This document shows, one piece after another, positions 1 through 9,345 of a stretch of 38,013 bases of DNA. Positions within the stretch are counted from its first letter, which is position 1; each line of letters starts with the position of its first letter. Source of the stretch: Hyphomicrobiales bacterium (GTDB lineage: Bacteria; Pseudomonadota; Alphaproteobacteria; Rhizobiales; Beijerinckiaceae); the NCBI GenBank assembly GCA_900470095.1, contig UBZM01000093.1, positions 1 to 38,013 on the forward strand, read 5' to 3'. Made by a program: the position numbers and the translations under genes. The notes under the pieces were generated by a model. The model saw nothing but the letters and a program-made list of their open reading frames with translations. It made no database searches and had not been told where the DNA came from.

Positions 1-148
1 TCTTCAACACAATCGGGCGGGAACGGAAGTCAGGCGAGACGATTGGCAATCTCTGCTTCCTGGCCGCCAGCCAGGGCCCGCCATGGGCGCAGCCTTGGCG
101 CGCGCCCGTGACGACAACGAGCGCGGCTCTGGGCCGAACGATTGAACC

Positions 149-2173
149 TCAGAGCCCGAACAGCCTCTCGAAGAAATTCTTCTGGCGCTTGGCGCGCTGC
201 CGAGGTTGGCCCTTGCCGCTTTCATTGGCGTAGCGCAGATCCTGTCCGGCGCCGGCCACGCCCGCCAGGCCGACCGGCTTCTGGTCCTTGAGGGCGATCT
301 TCATGAAATTGTGCCAGATGTCGGTCGGCAGGTTGCCGCCGGATACGCCCTTGGTGGGAGTGCTGTCGTCATTGCCGAGCCAGACGCCGGCAACCAGATT
401 GCCGGTGAAGCCCACGAACCAGGCGTCCTTGTAGTCGTTGGTGGTGCCGCTCTTGCCGGCCATGGGCCAGCCGGGCATGCGCGCCCTTTGGGCCGTGCCG
501 ATGACGAAGACGTTGTGCAGCATCGCGTTCATCATCGCATCGGTGCCTGGATCGATGATCCGGCCCGCATCGTCCGGCGCCGGGCGGTGGAAGATTGGCC
601 TGCCATCCGCAGCCTTCACCTCGGCGATCACGTAGGGCACAACCCCAAAGCCTCCATTGGCGAAGCTGGCATAGGCGCCGACGAGCTCGAGCGGCGTGAC
701 CTCGGAGGTTCCGAGCGCGATCGTGGGGTCGGCCTGGAGCGGCGAGGCGATGCCCAGGCGCTGCGCCGTTTGCACGACTGACTGAGGACCGACCTCCATG
801 ATGAGCTTCACCGCCACCGTGTTGAGGGACAATGCGAGAGCATTGCGCAGGGTGATCGGCCCGCGATAGCCCCGGTCATAGTTCTCGGGCTTCCAGCCGT
901 TGATGTTGACCGGCGAATCCGTGCGCAGGGTGTCCGGGCGAAGCCCTCGCTCGAGCGCCGTCAGATAGACGAAGGGCTTGAAGGCCGAGCCCGGCTGGCG
1001 GCGGGCGGAGGTTGCCCGGTTGAACTGGCTCGTCTCGTAGTTGCGGCCCCCCACCAGCGCTGTCACGGCCCCGTCCGGCCGCATCGCCACGAAGGCGCCC
1101 TGGCTCACATTGAATTTCTGGCCCTTGGCGTCGAGTTCGTCCACGAGCACCCGCTCGGCCGCCGCCTGCAGGGCTGGCTCGAGGGTGGTCGAGACCACGA
1201 TGTCGGAATCGATGGCGCCGACGGTGTCGTCGAGCGCTTCCATCACGTAGTCGGCGGCATAATTGGCGGAGCCGGCCGCTTTGGGACGCACGATCTCGGC
1301 CGGTGCGCCAAGAGCCGTGCCGGCCATGTCGGGCGTGATGAAGTCGAGCTCCTTCATCGCCGCGATCACGCGTTCGGCGCGGGCCTGTGCGGCCTCGCGG
1401 TTGCGGCTGGGGGCCAGGCGCGACGGGGACTGGACGAGGCCGGCCAGCAGGGCGGCTTCCGACAGCGACAGGTTGCGGGCCGACTTGCCGAAATAGCGCT
1501 GGGCCGCGGCCTCGACACCATAGGCGCCGGCGCCGAAATAGACCCGGTTGAGATAAAGTTCGAGAATCTGGTCCTTGCTGTAGCTGCGCTCCAGCCAGAG
1601 CGACAGGATCGCTTCCTGGATCTTGCGCGAGACCGTGCGCTCCTGGGTCAGGAACAGGTTCTTTGCGAGCTGCTGGGTCAGTGTCGAGCCGCCCTGGAGG
1701 CCTCCGTCATGGGTCAGATTGCGGTAGGCTGCGCGGAGGAGGCCCATCAGGTCGATGCCCCAATGGTCGTAGAAGCGCCGGTCCTCGATGGCGACGAAAG
1801 CCTTGGGCAGGACGGGCGGCAGCTCGCCCAAGGAGATTTCGCGGCCGCCGGTCTCGCCGCGATTGGCGAGAGGCGAGCCGTCGTTCGCCAGGATGGCGAT
1901 GTTCGGGGGTCTTTTCGGCACCGTGAGCTGACTGAGCGGAGGCAGCTGCGAGGCGTAATAGGCGACGCCGCCACCCAGGACGATGACGCCACCCAGGCAG
2001 AGCGCGAGCCCGGAATAGGCGACCTTTCTCAGGAACGAGCCGCCGCCCGCGCGCCGGGCCTTCCCAGGCTGGCGCGACGCGTCATCGCTCATGTGAGAGG
2101 CCGGCCCGCGCGCCGTGGCGTCCGACGCCAGCGTGTCGCCAACCGGCTCGCGCCGGTCACATCCGTTCGCCAC
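149..2173 (-). CDS. Class A penicillin-binding protein (PBP1A-type bifunctional peptidoglycan synthase)
   Basis: This enzyme polymerises lipid II into glycan strands and cross-links the peptides in the periplasm, anchored by one N-terminal membrane helix (about residues 48-72, after a basic cytoplasmic tail). The glycosyltransferase domain follows, with the EDRRFYDHWG motif holding the catalytic Glu, then GGSTLTQQLAKN. The transpeptidase domain carries all three motifs: SAFK with nucleophile Ser396 and Lys399, SLN further on, and KSGT starting at Lys574. At 674 residues it is a compact member of the family. The frame opens at a GTG (2173). An ATG at 2092 would remove 27 residues and give a more typical short cytoplasmic tail, but neither start has a clear ribosome site. 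It is transcribed alone. Function is secure; the exact paralogue (PBP1a or PBP1c-like) is not. Confidence 0.93.
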   Translation of the reverse strand: MANGCDRREPVGDTLASDATARGPASHMSDDASRQPGKARRAGGGSFLRKVAYSGLALCLGGVIVLGGGVAYYASQLPPLSQLTVPKRPPNIAILANDGSPLANRGETGGREISLGELPPVLPKAFVAIEDRRFYDHWGIDLMGLLRAAYRNLTHDGGLQGGSTLTQQLAKNLFLTQERTVSRKIQEAILSLWLERSYSKDQILELYLNRVYFGAGAYGVEAAAQRYFGKSARNLSLSEAALLAGLVQSPSRLAPSRNREAAQARAERVIAAMKELDFITPDMAGTALGAPAEIVRPKAAGSANYAADYVMEALDDTVGAIDSDIVVSTTLEPALQAAAERVLVDELDAKGQKFNVSQGAFVAMRPDGAVTALVGGRNYETSQFNRATSARRQPGSAFKPFVYLTALERGLRPDTLRTDSPVNINGWKPENYDRGYRGPITLRNALALSLNTVAVKLIMEVGPQSVVQTAQRLGIASPLQADPTIALGTSEVTPLELVGAYASFANGGFGVVPYVIAEVKAADGRPIFHRPAPDDAGRIIDPGTDAMMNAMLHNVFVIGTAQRARMPGWPMAGKSGTTNDYKDAWFVGFTGNLVAGVWLGNDDSTPTKGVSGGNLPTDIWHNFMKIALKDQKPVGLAGVAGAGQDLRYANESGKGQPRQRAKRQKNFFERLFGL

Positions 2174-2426
2174 CAGTGGTCAGCCCCCAATCCGTGCAGC
2201 CGGTGCAATCGGGCGCTTCTGACATCGGGTCTTGGCGCAACTAAGACCAGGAGGTGAAGCCCCTCCGCGCAAGCGCGCTTCATCGTCGGGGAGGGGGGCG
2301 CCGACCGGTCGTTGAACGTGACGGCTCTTGGGAAGCCGTCGCTGGTTGCGTTGCGGGCCTGACGCCGACTGTCGTCAACGCCGGCTTCCGGGATCGTGAT
2401 GTGGAGGATGAGGCTTCCGCGCGCGA

Positions 2427-2783
2427 CTACGGCTTCATCTCGATCCCGAGCTTCGCGCGCATGTCCTTGAACACGACGGCGATCGCTTCGATGATCCGCT
2501 TGTCTTGATTGGCCTTGCAGTACTGAATGACCTCGTGCTCCGCTTCCTTCGCCCTCTTCACATTGAGAAGGTGCTTGTGAGCGAGGCCGTTATACCAGCC
2601 GCTATACCAGGTCGTGAGCATATCGGCGTCTTCCTGGAAGGTTCCGGCCAGTTGAGCGCAGGTCATTTTCTGAACATCGATATAGCCCTTGTCGTCGGCA
2701 TAGGCGCTCAATGGGGTCTGAGCAATCACAGGCTGAATCAATGCCGACATCAGGATCGACGTAACGAGGGCGTTGCGGATCAT
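2427..2783 (-). CDS. HdeA/HdeB-family small periplasmic protein
   Basis: The 118-residue product has a signal peptide of about 21 residues ending in VIAQ and a mature part resembling the HdeA/HdeB acid-stress chaperone family: YIDVQKMTCAQL near the start, the YSGWYNG segment, and a second Cys in QYCKAN. The two cysteines are spaced as in the family, where they form one disulfide. HdeA and HdeB bind unfolded periplasmic proteins at low pH in enteric bacteria. In alphaproteobacteria the role of these homologues is mostly untested, so the chaperone function is inferred. An AGGA sequence lies about 10 bases before the ATG. The gene stands alone, with a RIME1-like repeat (2871-2960) upstream. Confidence 0.75.
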   Translation of the reverse strand: MIRNALVTSILMSALIQPVIAQTPLSAYADDKGYIDVQKMTCAQLAGTFQEDADMLTTWYSGWYNGLAHKHLLNVKRAKEAEHEVIQYCKANQDKRIIEAIAVVFKDMRAKLGIEMKP

Positions 2784-2870
2784 CTTATTTTATCCTTTTC
2801 TCAGGTTGAGCATTGCGATCTGCGGGAAATACTGTTTCGCGCAGATCGCGGAAGGTGTGATAAAGTATAG

Positions 2871-2960
2871 TTCCGAAAGTGAATTGCGGTTTTCGGATGA
2901 TGCAAGCACAAAGGGTTAGATCATCTAACTGGATACGATATCCGGTCCGATGATTGAGCT
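2871..2960. repeat. RIME1-like two-palindrome repeat, copy A (degenerate)
   Basis: This stretch begins TTCCGAAAGTGAATTGCGG and matches copies B (15067-15172) and C (26671-26775) along most of its length, including the AAAGGGTTAGATCATC join. The right palindrome has decayed in its left arm but keeps GGATACGATATCCGGTCC. It lies 8 bp beyond the stop codon of the DUF1254 gene. Confidence 0.8.
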
Positions 2961-2967
2961 TGGACTC

Positions 2968-4398
2968 TCAGCCGATTTTCTGGACTGCTGGAATTGCCCA
3001 TGTCCCGTTGATGATCGACGGGTCTGTCTCGCTCGGCCAATACATCCGCAGCATCAGGATGAAATCGCCGGGAGGTGCGGGAAGCCAATTCGACTCCTTG
3101 TCCTTCCCGGGTGAATCCCTCTGGATATAGAGATCCGTCGACCCGTCTGGATTTGCCCGCAAGTTTTGGCGCGGGCTGATCGAATATCGGTTGAGCGGGT
3201 TGTTCACGAAGAAGTACTGGTCGTCATACATCGTCATCGACCAGAACCCCTCGACGGGCGGCAAATGACCTTTGGCGAAACGCATGACATACGTGTTCGC
3301 CCCGTTGTATTTCTGTCCCTCGGCATCCGCCGTCGAGGTCGGGTAGACCGCGTCCTGGGGGCGGTTGGCGCCGAGTCCGATGGCGGTCACGAGAGCCCGC
3401 ATCAAGTAGTCGGTGCCGTAGATTCCGGTTTTCGTCGTGAACGCCCAGCCGTTCTCGTTCTTGAGCGCCGTGTTGGTCTTGAACTGCTGCATGATCCTGT
3501 CGAACGCGATCTCCGGAACGCGCTTGGCGAAATCCGCCTTGAGCTTGCTCTCGTCGAAGTCCTGTCCCGGGACGATGCCGATGCGCGCGAACCTTGCGAG
3601 ATGAGGCGCATCGGCGGCTGACGGCGGGTTCGTCTTCATCAGCTCGCAAAGCAGCTTGAAGTAGGACACCGCATCCATGCGATTGACCTGATCGCGCACG
3701 GCCGTCTTCATGTCGAGGGACGGATCGACCTTGCCCCGCGGCGGCGTGTAGGGCTTGCCGTATGCACTGAGCGGAACGAGCTTGCACTCGTCTTGCAGCT
3801 TGTGGACGGCAGCGTAGTCTTCCGGCGTGCCGGTGCAATAGATGCGGCCGAGCAGCCACACGATGCTGGTGAGCGATTTATACTCCTTCACGCCCTCCGG
3901 CAGCGTGCCTTTCCAGCCCGGGCCGGTGATCGCATAGGTCTGCGCTCCGGTGCCGGTCGTGCGTTTGCCCGGAACCTGGAACACCGTCGTCCAGCCGTCG
4001 AGCATCGGCATCACGGAATAGCGGCCCTTCATGTCGGGGATGCTGAGGACCCAGGGCTCCTTGCCGACATCGAAGAAGGCGGTTGTGTAGAGCGTGTCGG
4101 CGTTCGGCGCCGTGACGTCCTTGAACGAAGCGTCGGGGTAGTTGCGCAGCGTGATGAGATGCCCCATCGGCCCCCGCGTTCCCGCGGGCTCGGCGACATT
4201 GGTGATGATCCGCCGGGTCATCTCCATCGTCACCAATGGGTATCCGAAAATGTAGGCGTCGGTCGCCAGCCAAAAATCCTCGAGACCGGCGCCAATGCCG
4301 TGAAAGGCCCCCTGCTGGGCGAGCGCTGAGCGAGCCATTGCCGTGCCGGCGAGCAAGGCGAATCCGCCAAGAGCAGTGGACCGACGAGTGATCTTCAT
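2968..4398 (-). CDS. Secreted DUF1254/DUF1214 protein
   Basis: The 476-residue protein has an export signal with twin arginines (RRSTALGGFALLAG) and a likely cleavage after SALAQ. It could use the Tat route, although the motif is not canonical. The first half matches DUF1254 (DAYIFGYPLVTMEMTRR, then NADTLYTTAFFDV and GRYSVMPMLDGW). The C-terminal third matches DUF1214 (GFWSMTMYDDQYFFVNN and DRYSISPR-like text, ending in LRMYWPSETDPSIINGTW). Length and domain order are normal for this widespread family, whose biochemical activity is not established. The gene stands alone, followed by a repeat element and preceded by a long gene-poor stretch. The export and domain calls are firm; the function is unknown. 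Confidence 0.88.
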   Translation of the reverse strand: MKITRRSTALGGFALLAGTAMARSALAQQGAFHGIGAGLEDFWLATDAYIFGYPLVTMEMTRRIITNVAEPAGTRGPMGHLITLRNYPDASFKDVTAPNADTLYTTAFFDVGKEPWVLSIPDMKGRYSVMPMLDGWTTVFQVPGKRTTGTGAQTYAITGPGWKGTLPEGVKEYKSLTSIVWLLGRIYCTGTPEDYAAVHKLQDECKLVPLSAYGKPYTPPRGKVDPSLDMKTAVRDQVNRMDAVSYFKLLCELMKTNPPSAADAPHLARFARIGIVPGQDFDESKLKADFAKRVPEIAFDRIMQQFKTNTALKNENGWAFTTKTGIYGTDYLMRALVTAIGLGANRPQDAVYPTSTADAEGQKYNGANTYVMRFAKGHLPPVEGFWSMTMYDDQYFFVNNPLNRYSISPRQNLRANPDGSTDLYIQRDSPGKDKESNWLPAPPGDFILMLRMYWPSETDPSIINGTWAIPAVQKIG

Positions 4399-4775
4399 GT
4401 GTGACTCCGTAAGTTGCTAAGGACCTGACACGCTGCAAAGCTCAGGAGCGCGCCGTCATGCCGGCAATCGGCCCCTGCGTGAGCATGTCGTATTGATGGA
4501 GCGTGCCGCCGGCGCTCCTCATCATGACCCCTATTGCCCGCCCAATCTCGATCGGCGCCCATGGCGGCACACCCAACGACGACGGCGTTCCGTCGCGCCA
4601 TCTCGCAAAGCGCTGGGGGGTGAGTCTTGCCATTCCGCGCCAACGCAGCGGCTCAGCGGGATTTGCTTCTCTTCGAGTTCTTGCGATGGAGCGTCCCGCC
4701 GTTGCCGGATCGCTGGCGACCCTGAGGCTCGCGATACAGCGTCGCGGACTTCGGTTGTCGTTTGGCGCAGACGGC

Positions 4776-4809
4776 GTCCTGGTCGGATTCAAGTCCTGGT
4801 CGGATTCAA
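4776..4809. repeat. Tandem duplication of a 17-bp unit
   Basis: GTCCTGGTCGGATTCAA occurs twice head to tail (4776-4792 and 4793-4809) without a mismatch. It is probably a recent slippage duplication in non-coding DNA. Confidence 0.9.
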
Positions 4810-5298
4810 AGAGTAAGCGGGCTGCGGGTGGTCTCGCCCGGAATGAACGCTCCCGCCATCTTCGTCCGGGCCTTGGCCCGCATTCCCGGCATCGTTCCGG
4901 GAAGAGCCGTTCGGTAAATATCGACCGGTCGCCCATTTGTGGGAGCCCGCTAACCGGGCCCCGCTTCATGCTTCGTCAATGTCCGCTTCCGGGCCGTGGT
5001 CCGGCGTCCGCAAAGGGCGGTGACAGGCAGACACTGGCGGCGCGCTCGAAAGCGGACCTCCTCAGCGAGAAAGCGGCACGCCTGAGGATCTGTTCCGAAA
5101 GCTCAGCGTCTTTGGAGCGATGGGAACAAGCTGCTTCGAGGCGGTGGCTCGTCAGCCAGGGCTTTGCTCTGTTTGCTCGCGCGTCCCGATTCCGGGCAAG
5201 CGTCGCGAAGTGACCAACTCGGCTGTGGCTGCATGAAAACGACGTCCGGCAGCCTGGCCGATCCAAACCACGCGCCAATGACAAGACCGTGCCTCTGT

Positions 5299-5340
5299 GA
5301 TCCCGTCAGCGTCAGCGTCGGTGTCTTCCCTGACGGGATC
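5299..5340. repeat. Perfect 11-bp inverted repeat (stem-loop)
   Basis: GATCCCGTCAG (5299-5309) and CTGACGGGATC (5330-5340) are exact reverse complements with a 20-base loop. No T-run follows on either strand, so a simple intrinsic terminator is unlikely. It lies in gene-poor DNA, and the role is unknown. Confidence 0.75.
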
Positions 5341-5712
5341 GGAAGAATGCCCAAGCGATTGACGTGAAATGGCAAGACCCGGCGATCCGGCAATGCGCGA
5401 AATGATCGGGACAGGTTTCGTCTGCTGATCGGACAGCGATCGATGGGATGAAGGCTTCGACGATCAGGCCGTGCCGACAGGTCGAAGCCCCGCCCGACAT
5501 TCGCCCGGAGTCCGGTTGCCTGACGGCCGGAGGATCGATGGAGGGCGGTATGGCTGAGATCGCGATGGTCGCCATGGGATCGGTTGTCTATTCGCTGACC
5601 TGCTGGGTCGCTCTTGCGCCTCGTCGCAGATGAGCGGCCAGGGTTTCGGCTTGGACCCGTCCCTTTGGCCGCAATGTCCCGATGCCCGGTGAACGCAGTC
5701 GGACAGCCAGGC

Positions 5713-7578
5713 TCACCCATCCATCTGCGGTACATGAAGGGGCTTGGGCACCAGTTTGATGCCGTTCTCCGCCAGCGTGATCCGCACCTTGGACAGGATC
5801 GCCTTGCGGATCTGGAACTGACGCCCGGCCCGGGCCTTGTATTTGGCGCGGATCACCAGAGTGCCTTCCTCGAGGGCGGCAATGCCCTGGCTCTTGAACG
5901 GCTCGAGCAGATCGGGGTTCAGGTCCGGATCCGCTTCGATCTCCTGCCCGATCTTCTTGAACAGCTTTCGCACCGCTTCGACATCGGTGTCCAAAGCAAC
6001 CCGGAACATCATCTTCTCGATGACCCATTCGCGGCTGAAATTCTGAATCTTCCCGATCTGCCCAAAGGGGATCGTCGCAACCGGGCCACGCGGATGCCTC
6101 AAGGAGACCGATCGCAGCGAAATTCTCTCGACGGTGCCCTTGGCTCCCGAAGTCTCGATATATTCGCCCTGGCGGAAGGCATCGTCGACGAGGAAGAACA
6201 GACCGGCCACCACATCCTTGACCAGGGTCTGGGAGCCCAGCCCGATCGCCAGGCCGAAGATCGAGAGCCCGGTGATCAGCGGCCAGACATTGATGCCCAG
6301 CATGACCAGGACGGTCAGCGCCCCCAGCGTCAGAAGCGCGGCCTTGGTGAGGCCCACGAGCAATGGGCCGACGGTGGTGAGCCGCGTGCCGATCATGGCG
6401 GTGGGGACCTGCGGATCGCCAGGCGTTTGAGGCCTGATGCGCGCGGCCATGATGGCCACCCAGTTCCAGCAGAAGGCAATGACCAGCACGAGCATCAGGA
6501 TCTCGCCCGCTTTCATCAGGACAGTGTCCCGCGGAATGCCGACGACATCCAGAATCGGCAGGAGCCAGAGCGTGGCCAACACCGCGAGAATCGATGCGGC
6601 GACGACGATGCGGAAGGTGCGCCACAGCGCGCCGGTCAGTTCGCCTCCCTGCGATCGAACCGCCTGCCAGCCGCGTCTTTCGATGGCGACGTCGAGATGA
6701 GGCCCGGCGAGAACCAGAAGAAGCGAAAGCAGCAACAATCCGCCCCGCGTCGGCCTTCCGATCGTCAGGTCGAGTTGGATGAAGAGGAAGGCGGCTATGA
6801 CAACCGCCACCACGAGCCCGGGCCAGAGTGCAGCCAACTTCCGGCGGAGCGATCCTGCCCTGCTGCCGAAGGACAGAACCCTGGTCACCAGCCCGCGATG
6901 ACGAAGATACGCCGCTGCGACCAGAATGGTGAACGGCAAGGACACCGCGAATGTTGCGAAAAGATCGCGTAGCGGATCAGCCGCATTCCATACGCGCAGA
7001 CAGGCAAGGACCACCAGGCCGCCGGCCGCGATGCCGATGGCGACCGCGAGATCGCGTCGCCAACGCCAGAAGATCGACCTGCGACCTGTGCTCAATGGGA
7101 AACAGATCATTGTCGCCACGGCCGAGATCACGACGCAGTTCAGCAAGGCGCGGCGGAGCAGCGGATCGGTGATGAGACTGAGGAGCAGGACCCAGGACGC
7201 CAGCACCACGAGCAAGGCGGATGCGAACCAGGCGGCCGCAGACAGAAGCGGCCTGGCCTTCGCTCTGCCGATGATTGTGCTGGCCAAAGCTGCCGTTGCA
7301 GCAACGGCAATCAGGCAAACCGCGACAATGCCGAGAGCCAGCAGCGCGGGACTATAGCCAGCGGTTTCGAGACCTTGGATGAAATCATGCCACGCAGTAC
7401 GGGAAGAGAGCCAGCCTGACAGCCTTGTCGTCAGACCGTTCTCGATCAGCGTGGAGAACCGATGGAGCATCCCGGATGCAGCCTCGAGCTCGTCGGTCCT
7501 TGAATCAGCAGCCATGGTCTCGGTCTCGCGTAGCAGTCGACGACACTCGTCTGTCCACGCCAAACGGTTGTCCGGCAT
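5713..7578 (-). CDS. Mechanosensitive ion channel of the MscS family, multi-helix type
   Basis: An MscS-type channel opens under membrane tension and releases solutes on osmotic downshock. From the ATG at 7578 the protein has 621 residues. A soluble N-terminal part of about 60 residues is followed by roughly ten hydrophobic helices, then the MscS core near the C-terminus: the pore-lining helix with GLAIGLGSQTLVKDVVAG, the beta domain with FRQGEYIE, GTVERISLRS and VATIPFGQIGKIQNFS, and the C-terminal cytoplasmic alpha/beta domain. The open frame runs on upstream to 8043, but those 155 codons are rich in Arg, Pro and Cys with no membrane or family character, so I exclude them. A start at 7515 (MAADSRTDEL) is also possible and has a better purine-rich leader. 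The gene stands alone on this strand. Confidence 0.88.
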   Translation of the reverse strand: MPDNRLAWTDECRRLLRETETMAADSRTDELEAASGMLHRFSTLIENGLTTRLSGWLSSRTAWHDFIQGLETAGYSPALLALGIVAVCLIAVAATAALASTIIGRAKARPLLSAAAWFASALLVVLASWVLLLSLITDPLLRRALLNCVVISAVATMICFPLSTGRRSIFWRWRRDLAVAIGIAAGGLVVLACLRVWNAADPLRDLFATFAVSLPFTILVAAAYLRHRGLVTRVLSFGSRAGSLRRKLAALWPGLVVAVVIAAFLFIQLDLTIGRPTRGGLLLLSLLLVLAGPHLDVAIERRGWQAVRSQGGELTGALWRTFRIVVAASILAVLATLWLLPILDVVGIPRDTVLMKAGEILMLVLVIAFCWNWVAIMAARIRPQTPGDPQVPTAMIGTRLTTVGPLLVGLTKAALLTLGALTVLVMLGINVWPLITGLSIFGLAIGLGSQTLVKDVVAGLFFLVDDAFRQGEYIETSGAKGTVERISLRSVSLRHPRGPVATIPFGQIGKIQNFSREWVIEKMMFRVALDTDVEAVRKLFKKIGQEIEADPDLNPDLLEPFKSQGIAALEEGTLVIRAKYKARAGRQFQIRKAILSKVRITLAENGIKLVPKPLHVPQMDG

Positions 7579-8239
7579 GGAGAACGTTTTGGACGCCTTG
7601 CAGGGGAGGGGCGCCCCGATACGGCCCGGACAAAGCTGCGGCCTCGGCGGCGCAATCTGGCATTGGGCTTGCCCCCTTGGCCTAGCGCGGGGTCTGCTTG
7701 CTGTCGAGCCTGGCAGCCATCGCGCAGGAGACAGTGTCGGCGGACAGCGGAAAGGGGAGATCGCGCTTCGTTGCGCCTGACATTGCTGCTTGTCCCCCGC
7801 CTTGCCCGCCGCTCCGGAACCTGCGTGAGCGCTCCGGCTCGCGGCCGCACGCGATCGCGGCTGGATCGGCCGCCGAATCCGTTGCGCGCATTTCGTGCAC
7901 GGGCAGCCGGCCCGTCTTGCCATTTCGCGCCAAGCGCGACCTTGTTCACCGCCTGCGGCGATGCGCATCTGGTCGAGCTGATCCAGATGATGGCGCAGAA
8001 GGTCCATGGCGCGCGTTCGATCACGGCAGCAAATCCCGCGCATCCGGCGCAGGGCTCGCGCCGGGCATGGGGCGATGATCGCGGCGCTCGATGCCGGCGA
8101 CCGGGCCGGGCGGGTGCAGCTCTGCCGCGACCATCCCGGCCCCTCGCGCGTCGCCTCTATCGCCGCAGTCGAGCAGCGGCAGGGCCGCGATCAGGCGCGA
8201 TAGGGTGGTTCGACCTGGGGAATCGTCGACGCGAAACCT
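7579..8239. other. 0.66-kb stretch without a recognised gene
   Basis: The DNA between the channel gene and the PhzF gene reads in several frames but yields only low-complexity Arg/Ala/Pro-rich translations. It carries GTCTTGCCATTTCGCGCC at 7914, nearly the same as the sequence at 4624 and related to one at 5361-5378 on the other strand, so these gene-poor stretches may share a small repeated or decayed element. No promoter or RNA gene was recognised. Confidence 0.5.
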
Positions 8240-9142
8240 CTAGACGGCAGGGCGCTCGCTGCCCTGATGCACTTCGTGCGGCTCCATTGGCTTGACGGAG
8301 CCTCCGAGAAGGCAGCCGACAGGCCTGTCATCCGCAAATCCCAGGCGCACGCCGATCTCGGACAGGGAACCCATGGCCCGCCCTTGAAGAATGGTGATGC
8401 GCTGGCTGTCGCGGCCCACCAGCCCGTTTCTGAGCAAGCCGAAGGCCAGGGCCGCAGCCGCGATGCCGGTTGCTGCATCCTCGGGATAGCCCGAGGATTT
8501 GGGGAATTGCCTCGCCTCGAAACGCTGCGCGCCCCGATCGTCGATCGCGTAGGGATACAGGCCCGTGGAGCCGATGCGCCCGCAGCAGTCTTCCGTCCGC
8601 CTCATGTTCGACGAGAGGCCATTCAGAAGCGCGGTGCTCTTCATCGGAATGAGGGTTTTGACGCGCGATGTCACCGCATTCTGGATGGGAAGGTCGAGGA
8701 GATCACGGCGCGAGAGGTCGAGGGTCGACAGAACCTCCTCCTCCTCGGCCGCAGTCAGGTCGACGACCTTGCCGGCGGGCTGGCTGATCTCGACCGACGG
8801 GTCATCGGGATCCGTCAGATCGACATAGCCGGTCACCGGTCCGCTGCGCGTCTCGATGCGCACCTGATCTGCACCGAGCCTGCCAGCCATGGCCAGGCAC
8901 CAAAGGGCACCGATCGTGGCGTGCCCGCACATTTCCATCTCGTGGCGCGGCACCCAGAAGCGGAAGGCATGATCGAAATCGGCCCTCGACCCCGGCAGGA
9001 CGAAGCCGGATTCGTGGCCGAAGCGTTCGGCCACCGCCTGCATTTTTTCGTCCGGCCATCCCGACGCGTCGATCGCGATCGGGCAAGGATTCCCGCCGCG
9101 TCCCCTATGGGTGAAGACGTTGACAAGTCTGATGTCGTTCAT
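8240..9142 (-). CDS. PhzF-family isomerase/epimerase
   Basis: The 300-residue protein matches the PhzF fold: two similar alpha/beta-barrel halves with the active site between them. The start (MNDIRLVNVFTHR, then GGNPCPIAI) and HESGFVLP with the probable catalytic Glu44 fit the family, as do MEMCGHATIGAL in the first half and SGYPEDAATGIAAAALAF in the second. PhzF isomerises dihydro-hydroxyanthranilate in phenazine synthesis, but most homologues occur without the other phenazine genes and their substrates are unknown. There are no such genes here, so a phenazine role is unlikely. An AraC-type gene lies about 200 bp upstream on the same strand and may regulate it. Confidence 0.88.
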   Translation of the reverse strand: MNDIRLVNVFTHRGRGGNPCPIAIDASGWPDEKMQAVAERFGHESGFVLPGSRADFDHAFRFWVPRHEMEMCGHATIGALWCLAMAGRLGADQVRIETRSGPVTGYVDLTDPDDPSVEISQPAGKVVDLTAAEEEEVLSTLDLSRRDLLDLPIQNAVTSRVKTLIPMKSTALLNGLSSNMRRTEDCCGRIGSTGLYPYAIDDRGAQRFEARQFPKSSGYPEDAATGIAAAALAFGLLRNGLVGRDSQRITILQGRAMGSLSEIGVRLGFADDRPVGCLLGGSVKPMEPHEVHQGSERPAV

Positions 9143-9345
9143 CGACGCTGCCCGGGATCACGTCAGGGACGGCGCAATGGCATCGACGGCGGCAGTCCCG
9201 GAGCCGACCGGAAACGTCCTCGTCAGATCCGAACAGATGACGAAGTCTTTTGAGTGAGCGCCCTGCATCGCATGTCCTCGCCTGGCTCTTGAAGCGTCCG
9301 GCCAGGATAAGGGGCGGGGCGGCCCTTTGCGCGACCGAGCGGGAC

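Larger units (their letters stand above)
4399..5712. other. 1.3-kb stretch without an intact gene
   Basis: No frame here looks like a conserved protein. The open frames present are rich in Arg, Ser and Pro and look like chance readings of GC-rich DNA. On the minus strand the last 60 or so codons before a stop at 4442 (reading ...VPPWAPIEIGRAIGVMMR...) look less random and could be the tail of a decayed gene, but I cannot name it. The stretch holds a 17-bp tandem repeat (4776-4809), a perfect inverted repeat (5299-5340), and the 10-mer GTCTTGCCAT at 4624 and, on the other strand, at 5378. Confidence 0.55.

Noticed and set aside
4503..5213. A 236-codon plus-strand frame in the gene-poor stretch.
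   Set aside because: Ser/Arg/Gly-rich, no recognisable domain, and it spans the non-coding-looking tandem repeat; the start lacks a ribosome site.
8240..9142. PhzF-family gene as evidence of a phenazine cluster.
   Set aside because: No other phenazine genes are nearby, and the family is widespread outside phenazine synthesis.
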